Shown piece after piece: positions 50,550-59,495 of a DNA stretch of 64,000 nucleotides. The position numbers and the translations under genes are program-made. Within the stretch, counting starts at the first letter, position 1. Every line of letters starts with the position of its first letter. The DNA comes from Lachnospiraceae bacterium (GTDB taxonomy: Bacteria; Bacillota; Clostridia; Lachnospirales; Lachnospiraceae). The notes beneath the pieces were generated by a model. It saw nothing but the letters and a program-made list of their open reading frames with translations, had not been told where the DNA came from and did no database searches. The DNA lies in the NCBI GenBank assembly GCA_023664345.1, contig JAMPFQ010000013.1:1-64000 (forward strand). The letters are read 5' to 3'.

Positions 50550-51440
50550 CTATGAAAGCTGCTGCTCATATATTTTCTGCTGCTTTTTGTAAAAAGGATA
50601 ATCATGGTCTGCAGCATATCGGACAGGGGTCATATAGTCACCGTATTGCGCTGTTAAGACAGCATCATAATTGGAAGGAACAGGGATTTCAAGATGCTCA
50701 TATGGTAAATAAACAGGATTCGCATACCATTCTTTGCGTAAGAATAACCTTTTTGATGCATGATAGGCCATGTAAGTGATGAAAGGGCTTCCGGAGTCCC
50801 GGTATTCTTTTCCTATGGCGTCAGCTAATTTAAAAAGCTGATGCGGGATACTTTTGCTCCGGTCAAATTTTATTTTACAGAGTTTTTCCAGATCAGGCAA
50901 GATCGCCATCACCTCGGAAGGCTCTTTTGCATAGAGACGAGCGCAGGAAAAGACAGTGGAAAATAGTTCTGTGTGGCAGCGTTCCAGCTGCGGGTCTTCC
51001 GGTAATTCGTCTAACGGATAGATATCGATCCCAACGGAATAAGGGCAGCCATGGAATTTCCCAAGCCGCTCTTCGCTGTAACTGACAGTATCGGAATTGA
51101 TGATGCGCGCACAGACTTCATCCCATTCTGTATTGGTATTCGGGTCAAGGATCCGGTATTCATCGGGTAATTCCTTTTCTGCAGCAGCAAGAAATTTATC
51201 GTAATCTCTCCGCAACATACAGATATCCATATCGTCATCCCAGGGGATAAATCCTTTATGGCGGACCGCTCCAAGCAGTGTCCCCCAGTCGGCAAAATAT
51301 TGAAGATCATTTTGGGTACAGATCTGCCCGACAACAACTAATACTTCCAATTGAGCAGCCCAGACGCGCTTCATCATTTCCTCGATCCGGAAATCACTTC
51401 TTACCTCTTCGTGAAAAAATTCCGCAGGAAAATCCAGCAT
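50550..51440 (-). CDS. LicD-family phosphotransferase, paralog 3
   Basis: The 296 residues carry GTLLGAVRHKGFIPWDDDMDI near 54-74 and DIYPLDELPEDP near 140, with YDAVLTAQYGDYMTPV near the end. The N-terminus differs slightly (FFHEEVRSDFRIEEMMKRVWAA) from the other three. It is the first gene of the minus-strand run. An extended -10 (TGTTATAAT on the minus strand, 51513-51505) lies about 70 bases upstream. Confidence 0.92.
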   Translation of the reverse strand: MLDFPAEFFHEEVRSDFRIEEMMKRVWAAQLEVLVVVGQICTQNDLQYFADWGTLLGAVRHKGFIPWDDDMDICMLRRDYDKFLAAAEKELPDEYRILDPNTNTEWDEVCARIINSDTVSYSEERLGKFHGCPYSVGIDIYPLDELPEDPQLERCHTELFSTVFSCARLYAKEPSEVMAILPDLEKLCKIKFDRSKSIPHQLFKLADAIGKEYRDSGSPFITYMAYHASKRLFLRKEWYANPVYLPYEHLEIPVPSNYDAVLTAQYGDYMTPVRYAADHDYPFYKKQQKIYEQQLS

Positions 51441-51504
51441 ATCTTTGTCCCCCCATAGGTTATGATTAAAATCTGCATCCTTGCATGATATACAAACTAA
51501 TAGT

Positions 51505-51513
51505 ATTATAACA
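51505..51513 (-). promoter_or_regulatory. Extended -10 promoter for the LicD operon
   Basis: On the minus strand TGTTATAAT, a TGn extended -10. No convincing -35 was found. Confidence 0.5.
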
Positions 51514-51530
51514 TAAATATTTGATTTGTG

Positions 51531-51557
51531 TAAAAAAAAAAGAGAATGAACCGATAT
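51531..51557 (+). promoter_or_regulatory. Sigma-28 type promoter of the GT4-GT2 operon
   Basis: TAAA (51531-51534), exactly 15 bp, ACCGATAT (51550-51557). It has seven of eight consensus bases in the -10 and places a glycosyltransferase operon in the flagellar regulon. A caveat is the A-rich spacer. Confidence 0.65.
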
Positions 51558-51652
51558 GAAATATAGGTGAGGCAGTTATGATACGAGATAGATGATAAGC
51601 AGGATCTCGTGGCTGCGGGATCGTTGTTCATGCAGGAAGGAGATCTTGGAAA

Positions 51653-52186
51653 ATGAATGGGAAAAAGATAAAGATAGCAGTGGTGTTGGATCAGAACACA
51701 GAGAACAGATGTGTTTTGAAAGATCTTATGGAGAGGCTGGAAAAAGAAAGCAATATCGAGACTGCCTGCATTTCTTATCCTTTGGAAAAGCGAAAGGATG
51801 TGATCGGCGAAATAAAGGCACTGCGTCCGGATCTGCTGATCACCGCGGATCTTTCGGGGTTTGAGCAGTGTACTCTCACGGATAATGTTTCCTATAATCT
51901 GCTGGATTGCAAGCAGTTACATCTGTTGCTTCATGAAAAGCTGCCGAATGAGCAGTATTTAAAAAAGCAGCAGAGTATCGCAATGTTCTTTTACTGTGTG
52001 GGCAATGCTTATTATGAACATTTGCATAAGTACTATCCACATCTGCCCTACCTGAAAGAAATGCCGGACTGGCAGTTCGAAAGAAATGAAAAAGCAGTGA
52101 ATAAAAATGCAGAGATTCTTTATGGGGTATTTCTGGAGGTACTGCATGAATGTGGAAAATGTAAGCTTAGGGGAGATCAGAAATGA
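51653..52186 (+). CDS. Unknown protein of the glycosylation locus, 177 aa
   Basis: GAAGGAGAT lies upstream of ATG 51653. The first 80 residues look like a Rossmann half (KIKIAVVLDQN..., then RPDLLITADLSGFEQ). The rest is helical and aromatic-rich (MFFYCVGNAYYEHLHKYYPHLPYLK). No known catalytic motif is visible. It overlaps the following glycosyltransferase by ATGA and has the sigma-28 type promoter. It may be an accessory or regulatory factor for flagellin modification; I do not recognise the family. Confidence 0.65.
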   Translation: MNGKKIKIAVVLDQNTENRCVLKDLMERLEKESNIETACISYPLEKRKDVIGEIKALRPDLLITADLSGFEQCTLTDNVSYNLLDCKQLHLLLHEKLPNEQYLKKQQSIAMFFYCVGNAYYEHLHKYYPHLPYLKEMPDWQFERNEKAVNKNAEILYGVFLEVLHECGKCKLRGDQK

Positions 52187-54273
52187 TGCAAAACATTCAT
52201 ATCGATATTTTGCTTGCCGTTGGGGAAAAAGGCGGAGTGGAAAATGTCGTCAATAAATATGCGCTATATCTGCAGCGTCAGGGAATGCAGGTGAGAGTGA
52301 TCCAGTTTGTATGGGAAGGGGTATGCTGGGCAGCAGATCCCGTGCCTTTCTATCCGCTTTTGGAAGGCAGGGGCGATTATACAGTGGATCAGTTCGTGGC
52401 AAAATATACAGAATTTTTGGCGAGAGGGGAGGCGGACGAAAGGCCGGACATCATCCTGGCAACGGCATGGCCGTTGATGGCGCTCGTTGCCAGACAATGT
52501 ATTATGAAATTGCATTTTCCGTGCAAAATAATTTCGTGGCTGCATGCTCCTATAGAAAGGTATGTAGCGGCCGGATATGGCGGAGTGGAATGTCTGGGAA
52601 AAGCAGATGAAATCTTTGTGCTTACAGAGCGGAGCAGAAACGTGATCAATGCATATGATCCACGGTCGCTCACAAGAATTGTCAAAAATCCGGTGGATTT
52701 TTCCAGATGCACTATTTCGCCAGAGACAGATAAAACTAAGAGGGTACTGCTGTTTGTGGGAAGACTCTCGGAAGAGAAAAGAGTTGATACCATTATTCAG
52801 GCGCTCAGTCAGGCAAAAGATAAATGGGATCTGAAGCTGATCGGCGACGGAGATGAGAGAGAAAAACTACAGGCATTGGTCAATAAGCTGCATCTGGAGG
52901 AACAAGTGCTTTTTATGGGCTGGAGACAAAACCCCTGGGAATATGCTGCTGACGTATCTGCACTGGTACTGGCTTCGGAGTATGAAGGATTTCCTGTAGC
53001 GGCAATTGAAAGTATGGCATCAGGCATACCGGTCATTTCGACTCCGGTGGATGGGATCGTGGAATTGATAAAGCCGGGGATCAACGGTTTCCTTTTTCCG
53101 CAGGGAGACAGCACAGCATTGGCAGATATCCTGAACGCCATATCATCGGGGAAATTGCCTTCCATCCGCCCCGAAACATGCCGGGAAACAGTAGCCGACT
53201 ATGAAGAACAGAAAGTCTGCACAGAGTTCAGCGAAGCGGTCATGGCGGTTTTAGATAAAATATCTGTTATCATCCCATGCTATAATGTTGAAAAACAGGT
53301 AGCCCGTTGTCTTGACAGTATCCTGGATCAGACTTTGCATGGAGTCGATATGGAGATCATCTGTATTGATGATAGATCAACAGATCGTACATTGCAGATC
53401 CTGGAAGAGTATGAAAAGAACTTTTCTGAAAAGATCATGCTCATCCCGCTGGATGAAAACGGGAAGCAGGGAAATGCCAGAAATATCGGTATGATGTATG
53501 CAAGTGGAAACTATATCACTTTTGTGGACGCGGATGATGTCATTGCTCCCCGGATGCTGCAGGCGCTGTATGATCAGGCAGCAGTGAACCAATGTGAGAT
53601 CGTCGAATGCGCTTATAAAGAAGTGTTCTCAGATAATGATGCCCTGTCTGTCGAGAAAAAAGGAAATTGGGAATATATGCGCAGCGCAGCTGACAGGAAA
53701 AAGTATATTCTGCAATATGGGTGGAAAACCGGGCCATGTGCACGATTATACCGCAGGGATTTTCTGGAAAGCAATCAGATCAGCTTTCCGAAAGACACAT
53801 ATATGGAAGATATCTATTTTTCGGAACTCTGCATGCTGAACATGAATTCATATATCAGAGTGCCATATACATATTATTTTTATTGTATCAATCCATCCGG
53901 AGTAATGTATGGCGAACATATATCTGATTACTATATGGATACGGCAAAGGTTCAGAACATGACGACAAGATTCGTTTTAGACTGCGGACTGGCATCGGAT
54001 TGTATGCAGGAATACGCGTTTTTGCATTTTAGCAAAGCATTTGCAGAACCTGTTGCGAGAATGTGCAGGGATGAGAGGTTTTTTTCTTATGATAATTTAC
54101 AATACTTAAAAAAGACATTGTTGCAGCTATTCCCAGATTTTCTGCAAAACCCATATGTCAAAAATGATAATTCCGCAGAAATGGAACTATACAGACTTTT
54201 GTTGCAGGAAACTTATCCTGAGGAGGAGTTGTATAAAATAATATGTCTTTCTGACAGGGAATTTAACGATTAG
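52183..54273 (+). CDS. Bifunctional glycosyltransferase (GT4 + GT2)
   Basis: The 696 residues contain two enzymes. Residues 1-350 are a GT4-type GT-B fold: GGVENVVNKYALYL acceptor side, FVGRLSEEKRVDTIIQAL and later SEYEGFPVAAIESMASGIPVIST, with the EX7E motif. Residues about 365-696 are a GT-A family 2 enzyme: ISVIIPCYNVEKQVARCLDSIL, IDDRSTDRT, and FVDADDVIAP (metal-binding DAD). Fusion suggests two successive sugars are added. The gene converges on the next one; the two stop codons overlap by three bases, so there is no terminator between them. Confidence 0.92.
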   Translation: MMQNIHIDILLAVGEKGGVENVVNKYALYLQRQGMQVRVIQFVWEGVCWAADPVPFYPLLEGRGDYTVDQFVAKYTEFLARGEADERPDIILATAWPLMALVARQCIMKLHFPCKIISWLHAPIERYVAAGYGGVECLGKADEIFVLTERSRNVINAYDPRSLTRIVKNPVDFSRCTISPETDKTKRVLLFVGRLSEEKRVDTIIQALSQAKDKWDLKLIGDGDEREKLQALVNKLHLEEQVLFMGWRQNPWEYAADVSALVLASEYEGFPVAAIESMASGIPVISTPVDGIVELIKPGINGFLFPQGDSTALADILNAISSGKLPSIRPETCRETVADYEEQKVCTEFSEAVMAVLDKISVIIPCYNVEKQVARCLDSILDQTLHGVDMEIICIDDRSTDRTLQILEEYEKNFSEKIMLIPLDENGKQGNARNIGMMYASGNYITFVDADDVIAPRMLQALYDQAAVNQCEIVECAYKEVFSDNDALSVEKKGNWEYMRSAADRKKYILQYGWKTGPCARLYRRDFLESNQISFPKDTYMEDIYFSELCMLNMNSYIRVPYTYYFYCINPSGVMYGEHISDYYMDTAKVQNMTTRFVLDCGLASDCMQEYAFLHFSKAFAEPVARMCRDERFFSYDNLQYLKKTLLQLFPDFLQNPYVKNDNSAEMELYRLLLQETYPEEELYKIICLSDREFND

Positions 54274-55442
54274 GAAAGTGCAGCCAGCATTTTCTCTACC
54301 TGTTTTTGGTAGGGAAACAGTTCCTGTACCTTTTTCCAGCCGCAAAAGGCAATTTCATTCCTTTCCTGCTCATGATCCAGATAATAGTCGGCTTTGTGGC
54401 ACATATCCTCAAGGTCGGTAAAATAGACAAAATCCCTGCCTGGTTCCAAAAACTCACACAACTCGGACTGATAATTTGTCAGCAAGAAACCGCCACAGGC
54501 AAGGATATCCGTTGCCCGCAGGGGAATACCCGAGGTAATGGAACGTAAGGTGATATTCAGATTTATTTTGGAATAACGGAAGACATTCGGCATTTCGTTG
54601 ATATATGATACGATCCCCTTATGGTTCGCCTTTGGGCATAATTCTTTCCTGGACGCGGAATAAAGACTGACCGGAAAGCAGTCAGACAAAAGGTTCAATG
54701 CAGAGATACGTTCTTCGGAGGTGATCTTCGCGTGGAGCATATTGCAAAAGGCGATCTCATTGCCATAAGTAGAGTTTTTTGAATATTCTATCTTGATATA
54801 TTTTGACAATTGCTCTACCAGGGACGGATTCAGCATAGACGGCACGAGATCAACGCCCCAAAGCTGCTTTTGGGCATCCATCAGGCCGTTCAGGTATCCG
54901 CGTAAATATGTCGGCAGTTCTTTTATCTGGTCATACAGGTTTTTTTCATAAAGACTGCCTACAAAAGAAATCTCATCCAGATACCGCTCTGGCATAAATT
55001 GTTCTGCTGTCATCTGATCAGATAGCCCAAGCTGCTGGTTGAGCCGTTCTGTATTTACTCCAAGGGGCATATGGTACACATGTTTTCCGCCTAAGTTCTC
55101 CACTTCCTGGAGCATATTACGGTCAAACAGGAAAATATAGTTACAGCTGTTTGAAACCGTAGTGGAATACAGGGTCAGGTGGGGGCAATCGTACACCCAG
55201 CTAAGGTATGGGACGGAGTATTTCATGGCAATATTCGAAAGAAATGGGAAGTAATCAAAAGAAAAAATCATATCATATTTCTGCGAATCGAACAAGTCAG
55301 CCGCTTTTTTTTCTAAACGGCTGTCATCAAAATAATCTTGAAAAGGTGATGTGAAAAGAGTCACCTCACATCCCGCTTTTTTTAATGATCCTACCATATC
55401 CTGACAGGAATTTTCATTCCAAGTATAGTATAGTACTTTCAT
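54270..55442 (-). CDS. DUF3880/CgeB-like glycosyltransferase, paralog B
   Basis: The 390 residues show the same layout as paralogs A and C: MKVLYYTWNENSCQDM, then YLSWVYDCPHLTLYS, FLFDRNML, VYHMPLGVNTERLN, SFVGSLYEKN, and SGIPLRATDILACGGFLLTNYQSEL. Low identity outside these motifs points to old duplications. It is the last gene of a minus-strand run that starts at 59328. Its stop overlaps the convergent GT4-GT2 gene. Confidence 0.85.
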   Translation of the reverse strand: MKVLYYTWNENSCQDMVGSLKKAGCEVTLFTSPFQDYFDDSRLEKKAADLFDSQKYDMIFSFDYFPFLSNIAMKYSVPYLSWVYDCPHLTLYSTTVSNSCNYIFLFDRNMLQEVENLGGKHVYHMPLGVNTERLNQQLGLSDQMTAEQFMPERYLDEISFVGSLYEKNLYDQIKELPTYLRGYLNGLMDAQKQLWGVDLVPSMLNPSLVEQLSKYIKIEYSKNSTYGNEIAFCNMLHAKITSEERISALNLLSDCFPVSLYSASRKELCPKANHKGIVSYINEMPNVFRYSKINLNITLRSITSGIPLRATDILACGGFLLTNYQSELCEFLEPGRDFVYFTDLEDMCHKADYYLDHEQERNEIAFCGWKKVQELFPYQKQVEKMLAALS

Positions 55443-55520
55443 ATAGCAACCTCGCTTATACTGATTCCACCTGTAAAGAGATTGTGGCCGGATGTGTGGA
55501 AATGAGCAGGCGGCAGAATG

Positions 55521-56438
55521 CTAATGCAACATGCTGCCATCCGTTATCGCTGTTATCAGGGACTGCTTGAATATCTCCTGTTGTTTTTTGTAAAACGGAT
55601 AGTCGTGCGACTCGCAGCGGACGGGTGTCATGTAGTCGCCGTACAGCGTGGTCAGCACGGCGTCATAGTTGACAGGGGCAGGAAGTTCAAACTGTTCAAA
55701 AGGCAGATAGACACAGTCCTCATACCATTCTTTCCGAAAATAAAGCTTTTGGGATGCATGAAAGCATAGATGCGAGATAAGGGAACTGCCAGAGCCCAGG
55801 TACGCTTTTGACAGGCGTTCCGCTAATTTCAGAAGCTGGTTCTGCACATTCTTACTTCGATCGATTTTGATATGGTACAGTTCTTCCATGTCCGGTATGA
55901 TGTCGTCCACTTCGGAAGGAACCATGTTGTAGATATGTGCAGGGAAGTAGAGATTCGTAAAGTAATCCATGAACTGGTTTTCCTCCTGCGAGTCTTCCGG
56001 CAATTCGTCCAGAGGGAAGATGTCGATGCCAACGGAATAAGGACAGCCGTGGAATGCCCGGAGCCGTTTTTCGTCATAACTGATGGAATCCGCATTCACG
56101 ATGCGCGAAAAAAGACGGCGCCATTCTACAGTGGCATCCAGGGAAAGAACCTGATAACCATCCGGCAATTCCTTTCCCGCAACGGCAAAAAACTTATCAT
56201 AATCTTCCCGAAACATACAGATATCCATATCATCGTCCCAGGGGATAAATCCCCTATGGCGGACTGCTCCGAGTAATGTCCCCCAATCCGCAAAGTAGCG
56301 AAGACCGTATTTATCGCAGATCTGTTCAATGACGGCCAGTACTTCTAACTGAGCGGCCCAGGCACATTTCATCATAGGCTCAACATAAAATCCTTCCCTT
56401 GTTTCACCCAGGAAAAAGTCTTTTGGAAATGGAAGCAT
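55521..56438 (-). CDS. LicD-family phosphotransferase, paralog 4
   Basis: ATG 56438 (GGAGAG upstream) is chosen over a start seven codons earlier. It has GTLLGAVRHRGFIPWDDDMDI, FPLDELPEDSQ and ALWVQ-free C-terminal DAVLTTLYGDYMTPV. It resembles paralog 2 in both termini (FFLGETR, SLI.A.TDGSML), so those two are the most recent pair. It lies between glycosyltransferase paralogs B and C. Confidence 0.92.
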   Translation of the reverse strand: MLPFPKDFFLGETREGFYVEPMMKCAWAAQLEVLAVIEQICDKYGLRYFADWGTLLGAVRHRGFIPWDDDMDICMFREDYDKFFAVAGKELPDGYQVLSLDATVEWRRLFSRIVNADSISYDEKRLRAFHGCPYSVGIDIFPLDELPEDSQEENQFMDYFTNLYFPAHIYNMVPSEVDDIIPDMEELYHIKIDRSKNVQNQLLKLAERLSKAYLGSGSSLISHLCFHASQKLYFRKEWYEDCVYLPFEQFELPAPVNYDAVLTTLYGDYMTPVRCESHDYPFYKKQQEIFKQSLITAITDGSMLH

Positions 56439-56458
56439 AAGTTTAACTCTCCTTTGCA

Positions 56459-57667
56459 CTATTGTATATCACTAAACAAAACGGGGATCCGCTTTTCATA
56501 AGTATGAGAGCGACAGACTTTCTCATATCCGTTTTTGCAGATCTCCAGCCGTTCCTTTTCATGCGACAGGTAATATTCTATCTGGTTCATCAGGTCTTCT
56601 GCGTCTGTATAATATACATAATCTTCTTCCGGAACAAAGTGATCGAGAAAGTCTTCCTGATAGTTCGTCAGAAGAAAGCCCTGACTGCCCATGATGTCAA
56701 AGGCCCGCAGGGGAATGCCGCTCTTGATGCTGCGCAGAGTGATGTTCAGATTGATCCTGCTGTGCCGGAATACATACGGAGCCTCCAGATAATAGTCGAT
56801 CGCTCCGTGGTTTGTGCAGCCGGGACAGCGCCAGGTTTTATCCGTGGTATATAGCTGCAGAGGGTATTTGCCGGCGATCCTCTGTAGCAGTTCAGTGCGT
56901 TCCATGGCTGTGATCTGGCGCAGCAGGAAATAGTTGCTGTAGAGGTAGCTTTCTGTTTCCACGCCATCGTGATTAGGCGGGCAGGGATATGCCTTTCGCA
57001 GTTTGGAGAGGATATCCTCGTTTAACAGGTCTTCGATGATGGAAATGCCATATACGTTCTTTTGGACCTGCATGATGGCGTCCAGATATCCTCTGGTAAA
57101 GTCAGGCAGTCCCTGAAGGCGCTCATATAATTGGTGTTTGGGTTCTGTGTATAAGGAGCCTACAAAAGAAATATCAGCCCGGTATTTCTCATGGATACGC
57201 GGAGAAGAGGCATCAGCCCTCAATCTGGAAGGCGCAGCGGCCAGAGGCAGATAAGAGACGGTAGGAATGCCGTTTTTTCGGAAAAACAGATATTCCTGCC
57301 TGTCAAAAAGGAATACTCTGTTGCAGGGATTGGCCAATGTGTAAGAATATAAGGAAACCAGGGGATTGTCATAAACCCATGAAACATAGGTCACATCCAA
57401 AGTATCACAGACCTTGGATATGATCGGAAAATAATTAAAAGAAAAGACATACTGCGGAGAAAAAGAACGGATCGCAGCGCGTAGATCTTCCTCAAAGACA
57501 GCATTATTGCGCCCCGTTCTGGGGGAAAAAGGATACAGGGATAATAGGGCGCCGCAATCCTGCAGGGCAGCTTTCATATCCTGCCCGCCATAACAGTTCC
57601 AATCCATGTATAAAATTTTGGTATGGTGCAATGCGGTATGCCGTGTCACTGTGCAGAATTCCTCCAT
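56459..57667 (-). CDS. DUF3880/CgeB-like glycosyltransferase, paralog C
   Basis: The 402-residue frame contains KILYMDWNCYGGQDM, YVSWVYDNPLVSLYSY, VFLFDRQEYLF, ADISFVGSLYTEPKH and SGIPLRAFDIMGSQGFLLTNYQ. The annotated ATG at 57667 has no ribosome site. GGAGG immediately inside the frame points to a GTG start at 57649 as an alternative. Its stop lies just upstream of the LicD paralog 4 start, so the two are coupled. Confidence 0.83.
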   Translation of the reverse strand: MEEFCTVTRHTALHHTKILYMDWNCYGGQDMKAALQDCGALLSLYPFSPRTGRNNAVFEEDLRAAIRSFSPQYVFSFNYFPIISKVCDTLDVTYVSWVYDNPLVSLYSYTLANPCNRVFLFDRQEYLFFRKNGIPTVSYLPLAAAPSRLRADASSPRIHEKYRADISFVGSLYTEPKHQLYERLQGLPDFTRGYLDAIMQVQKNVYGISIIEDLLNEDILSKLRKAYPCPPNHDGVETESYLYSNYFLLRQITAMERTELLQRIAGKYPLQLYTTDKTWRCPGCTNHGAIDYYLEAPYVFRHSRINLNITLRSIKSGIPLRAFDIMGSQGFLLTNYQEDFLDHFVPEEDYVYYTDAEDLMNQIEYYLSHEKERLEICKNGYEKVCRSHTYEKRIPVLFSDIQ

Positions 57668-57684
57668 GAAAATACATTGATATC

Positions 57685-58395
57685 TTACCTGTTAAAATGG
57701 ATGATCTCCCTGTAAGACTTTCCTAAAAACTGCGGATAAGCCTGCATAAATATCTGTCGGTAACGATCATAATGGAACAGGCTTGGGAACCTGTTGTCAT
57801 CATGCATGCACCAGGGATGCGCCTGACGGGGAACAGCAATCTTATAGCCTTCGGACAGAAAGCGGATGCTCTGAAACGCGTCATAGAAATCCCAGCCGTC
57901 CAGCTTGTCGGTGTTCCACCGCAGATCCCGGCAGGTGGCCATGAAAAAGCCGTCTATGCACGCGACCAGGTCGTACCCTTCCTCTGTGAGGCTGTAACGG
58001 TAGTCGGCGAGCCTGGGGTAGGGGCTGTCAGGGTTGCGCGTATATAAACCGCCGGATCTTCTGGCATGCCACATGATCCCGTCAGGAGAGATCTTCTCAT
58101 AGCCGACCATCCCGACCATTCCGATCTGTGGGTCGGATGAAAAGACAGACAAAAGGTCATAAAGGAGATATCTGTTCAGGATAAATACATCCTGGTGCAG
58201 GTAAATCTTGTATCCGGCATCTGATGCCAGCATGGCCTCATTGTAGCCCTGGGTGATGCCAGCGGCATCTGCAATGGTGAGCAGATCGACCTCATATCCA
58301 TCAGGGACGGCCAGCTGGTTGATATAATGAATGCATTCCTCTAAGAGCAATGCATCATTCGTACATAGTATAAAGGCAAATTTATGGTCGTTCAT
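57685..58395 (-). CDS. GT2-like glycosyltransferase (StrF-type)
   Basis: ATG 58395 (AGGAG upstream) gives 236 residues. The GT-A start (FAFILCTNDALLLEECIHYI), TQGYNEAMLASDAGYKIYLHQDVFI and the LACIDGFF-like VACIDGFFMATCR fit the StrF-type family of glycosyltransferases that lack a standard DXD. HQDVF probably replaces it. The C-terminal HPWCMHDDN could contribute metal ligands. It overlaps the upstream gene by 14 bases. The substrate is unknown. Confidence 0.75.
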   Translation of the reverse strand: MNDHKFAFILCTNDALLLEECIHYINQLAVPDGYEVDLLTIADAAGITQGYNEAMLASDAGYKIYLHQDVFILNRYLLYDLLSVFSSDPQIGMVGMVGYEKISPDGIMWHARRSGGLYTRNPDSPYPRLADYRYSLTEEGYDLVACIDGFFMATCRDLRWNTDKLDGWDFYDAFQSIRFLSEGYKIAVPRQAHPWCMHDDNRFPSLFHYDRYRQIFMQAYPQFLGKSYREIIHFNR

Positions 58396-58969
58396 GGGAG
58401 TTCTCCTGTTGCTTTTCCGCAGAATCTGCATCTGTCAGGGCAAAGAATTGCTGCATGTCGTCAGCGCTCCATTCCTGAACATAAATATGAGCCAGTGTTT
58501 CATAGAAAGACTGATCAGGAACAATCAGGTCATCCTGTGTCATGATGTATGCCGCAAAGTGCGAAACAGGGTGGTTTTGCAGATAAATGACCGCCTCCTC
58601 CTGCGATTCCCCGGAGAGTTGGAAAAGGATACGGCGGAAAGCAAAAAGAGTCAGCATATATTTTTCCCAGAGGGCATCCATGTTGTCACAGCCCTGACAG
58701 AATAGAATCTTATGGTAGCTATGCTCCAGACGGAGGATGTTCAGGATGCGCAGGATACGGTGTGTTTTCCCGATATACTGGAAAGCGAGGTGTCCGTCCC
58801 CTTCTTCGATATAAGGGATCAGTTTCCATAAGGCATCGAGATCTTTCGTGCCCAGGGCGTTATCTATGGCAGTGATGATATGCTGCCAGGCGCTTTGGGC
58901 AGCGTCGTGATCCAGAGCCAGCTGTCGAAAATATTCTTCTGCTTCCGTGTTTCTGCCGTTCCTGATCAT
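58382..58969 (-). CDS. Unknown helical protein, 195 aa
   Basis: The start overlaps the stop of the upstream gene (ATGA) and the end overlaps the glycosyltransferase by 14 bases, so it is locked in the operon. It is all-helical with a TPR-like beginning (NTEAEEYFRQLALDHDAAQSAW) and a Cys in FCQGCDNM. There is no catalytic motif or TM segment. It could be a scaffold or partner of the transferases. Not recognised. Confidence 0.65.
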   Translation of the reverse strand: MIRNGRNTEAEEYFRQLALDHDAAQSAWQHIITAIDNALGTKDLDALWKLIPYIEEGDGHLAFQYIGKTHRILRILNILRLEHSYHKILFCQGCDNMDALWEKYMLTLFAFRRILFQLSGESQEEAVIYLQNHPVSHFAAYIMTQDDLIVPDQSFYETLAHIYVQEWSADDMQQFFALTDADSAEKQQENSHERP

Positions 58970-59328
58970 GCCGTCACTTCTTTTGCCGCAGCGCCGAGTG
59001 CCTCAAAGTGAGGGATCAGGTTCCGGAAAGCATCGGAGATCGCGGAATCTGTTTCGGAGGAAAGAGCGGCGTTCAGGGCAAGGATGGACTGATTAAAGTT
59101 TTCCTTGTCGATAGGCGTTTCTCCCTCTGCGAGCAGGTCGGAAGTAGCATTCATGACATTGATCTCCCAGTTGATGGCATCAAGGATGCTTTTCAGATAT
59201 GTATCGGTGTCAGGCTGTCGCTCTTCGGACAATTCGCTGATGATCGTGGGCAGATTTTTTAAAAGGCGGTCATTGAACTGGGACAGAGTCTCAAGGGCCT
59301 CCAATTGTTCCGTTCTGTTTGTTTCCAT
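58966..59328 (-). CDS. Unknown small helical protein, 120 aa
   Basis: ATG 59328 with GGAAAGG upstream is preferred; a longer frame extends past the promoter. The product is acidic and helical (LETLSQFNDRLLKNLPTIISEL, LALNAALSSETDSAISDAFRN). It leads the minus-strand operon with a near-consensus promoter. Not recognised; its size and helical make-up would fit a chaperone-like partner. Confidence 0.65.
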   Translation of the reverse strand: METNRTEQLEALETLSQFNDRLLKNLPTIISELSEERQPDTDTYLKSILDAINWEINVMNATSDLLAEGETPIDKENFNQSILALNAALSSETDSAISDAFRNLIPHFEALGAAAKEVTA

Positions 59329-59358
59329 GATGTTCTTCCTTTCCTGTTTTATGAATCC

Positions 59359-59387
59359 ATTATATAGTATCTTATGAAGTGATGCAA
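59359..59387 (-). promoter_or_regulatory. Minus-strand promoter of the glycosyltransferase/LicD operon
   Basis: On the minus strand TTGCAT (59387-59382), 17 bp, TATAAT (59364-59359). Confidence 0.8.
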
Positions 59388-59410
59388 TAATAATTTTGCC
59401 GGATATATGG

Positions 59411-59439
59411 TTGTTGAACCGGGAAATCCATGATACAAT
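59411..59439 (+). promoter_or_regulatory. Promoter of the phosphonate operon
   Basis: TTGTTG (59411-59416), 17 bp, TACAAT (59434-59439). It is divergent from, and close to, the promoter at 59359-59387. Confidence 0.6.
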
Positions 59440-59495
59440 GAGCGTTAGCGAGAAGAACATGCTTATAACAGATACAATAAAAGGCAGGTGCTGAG

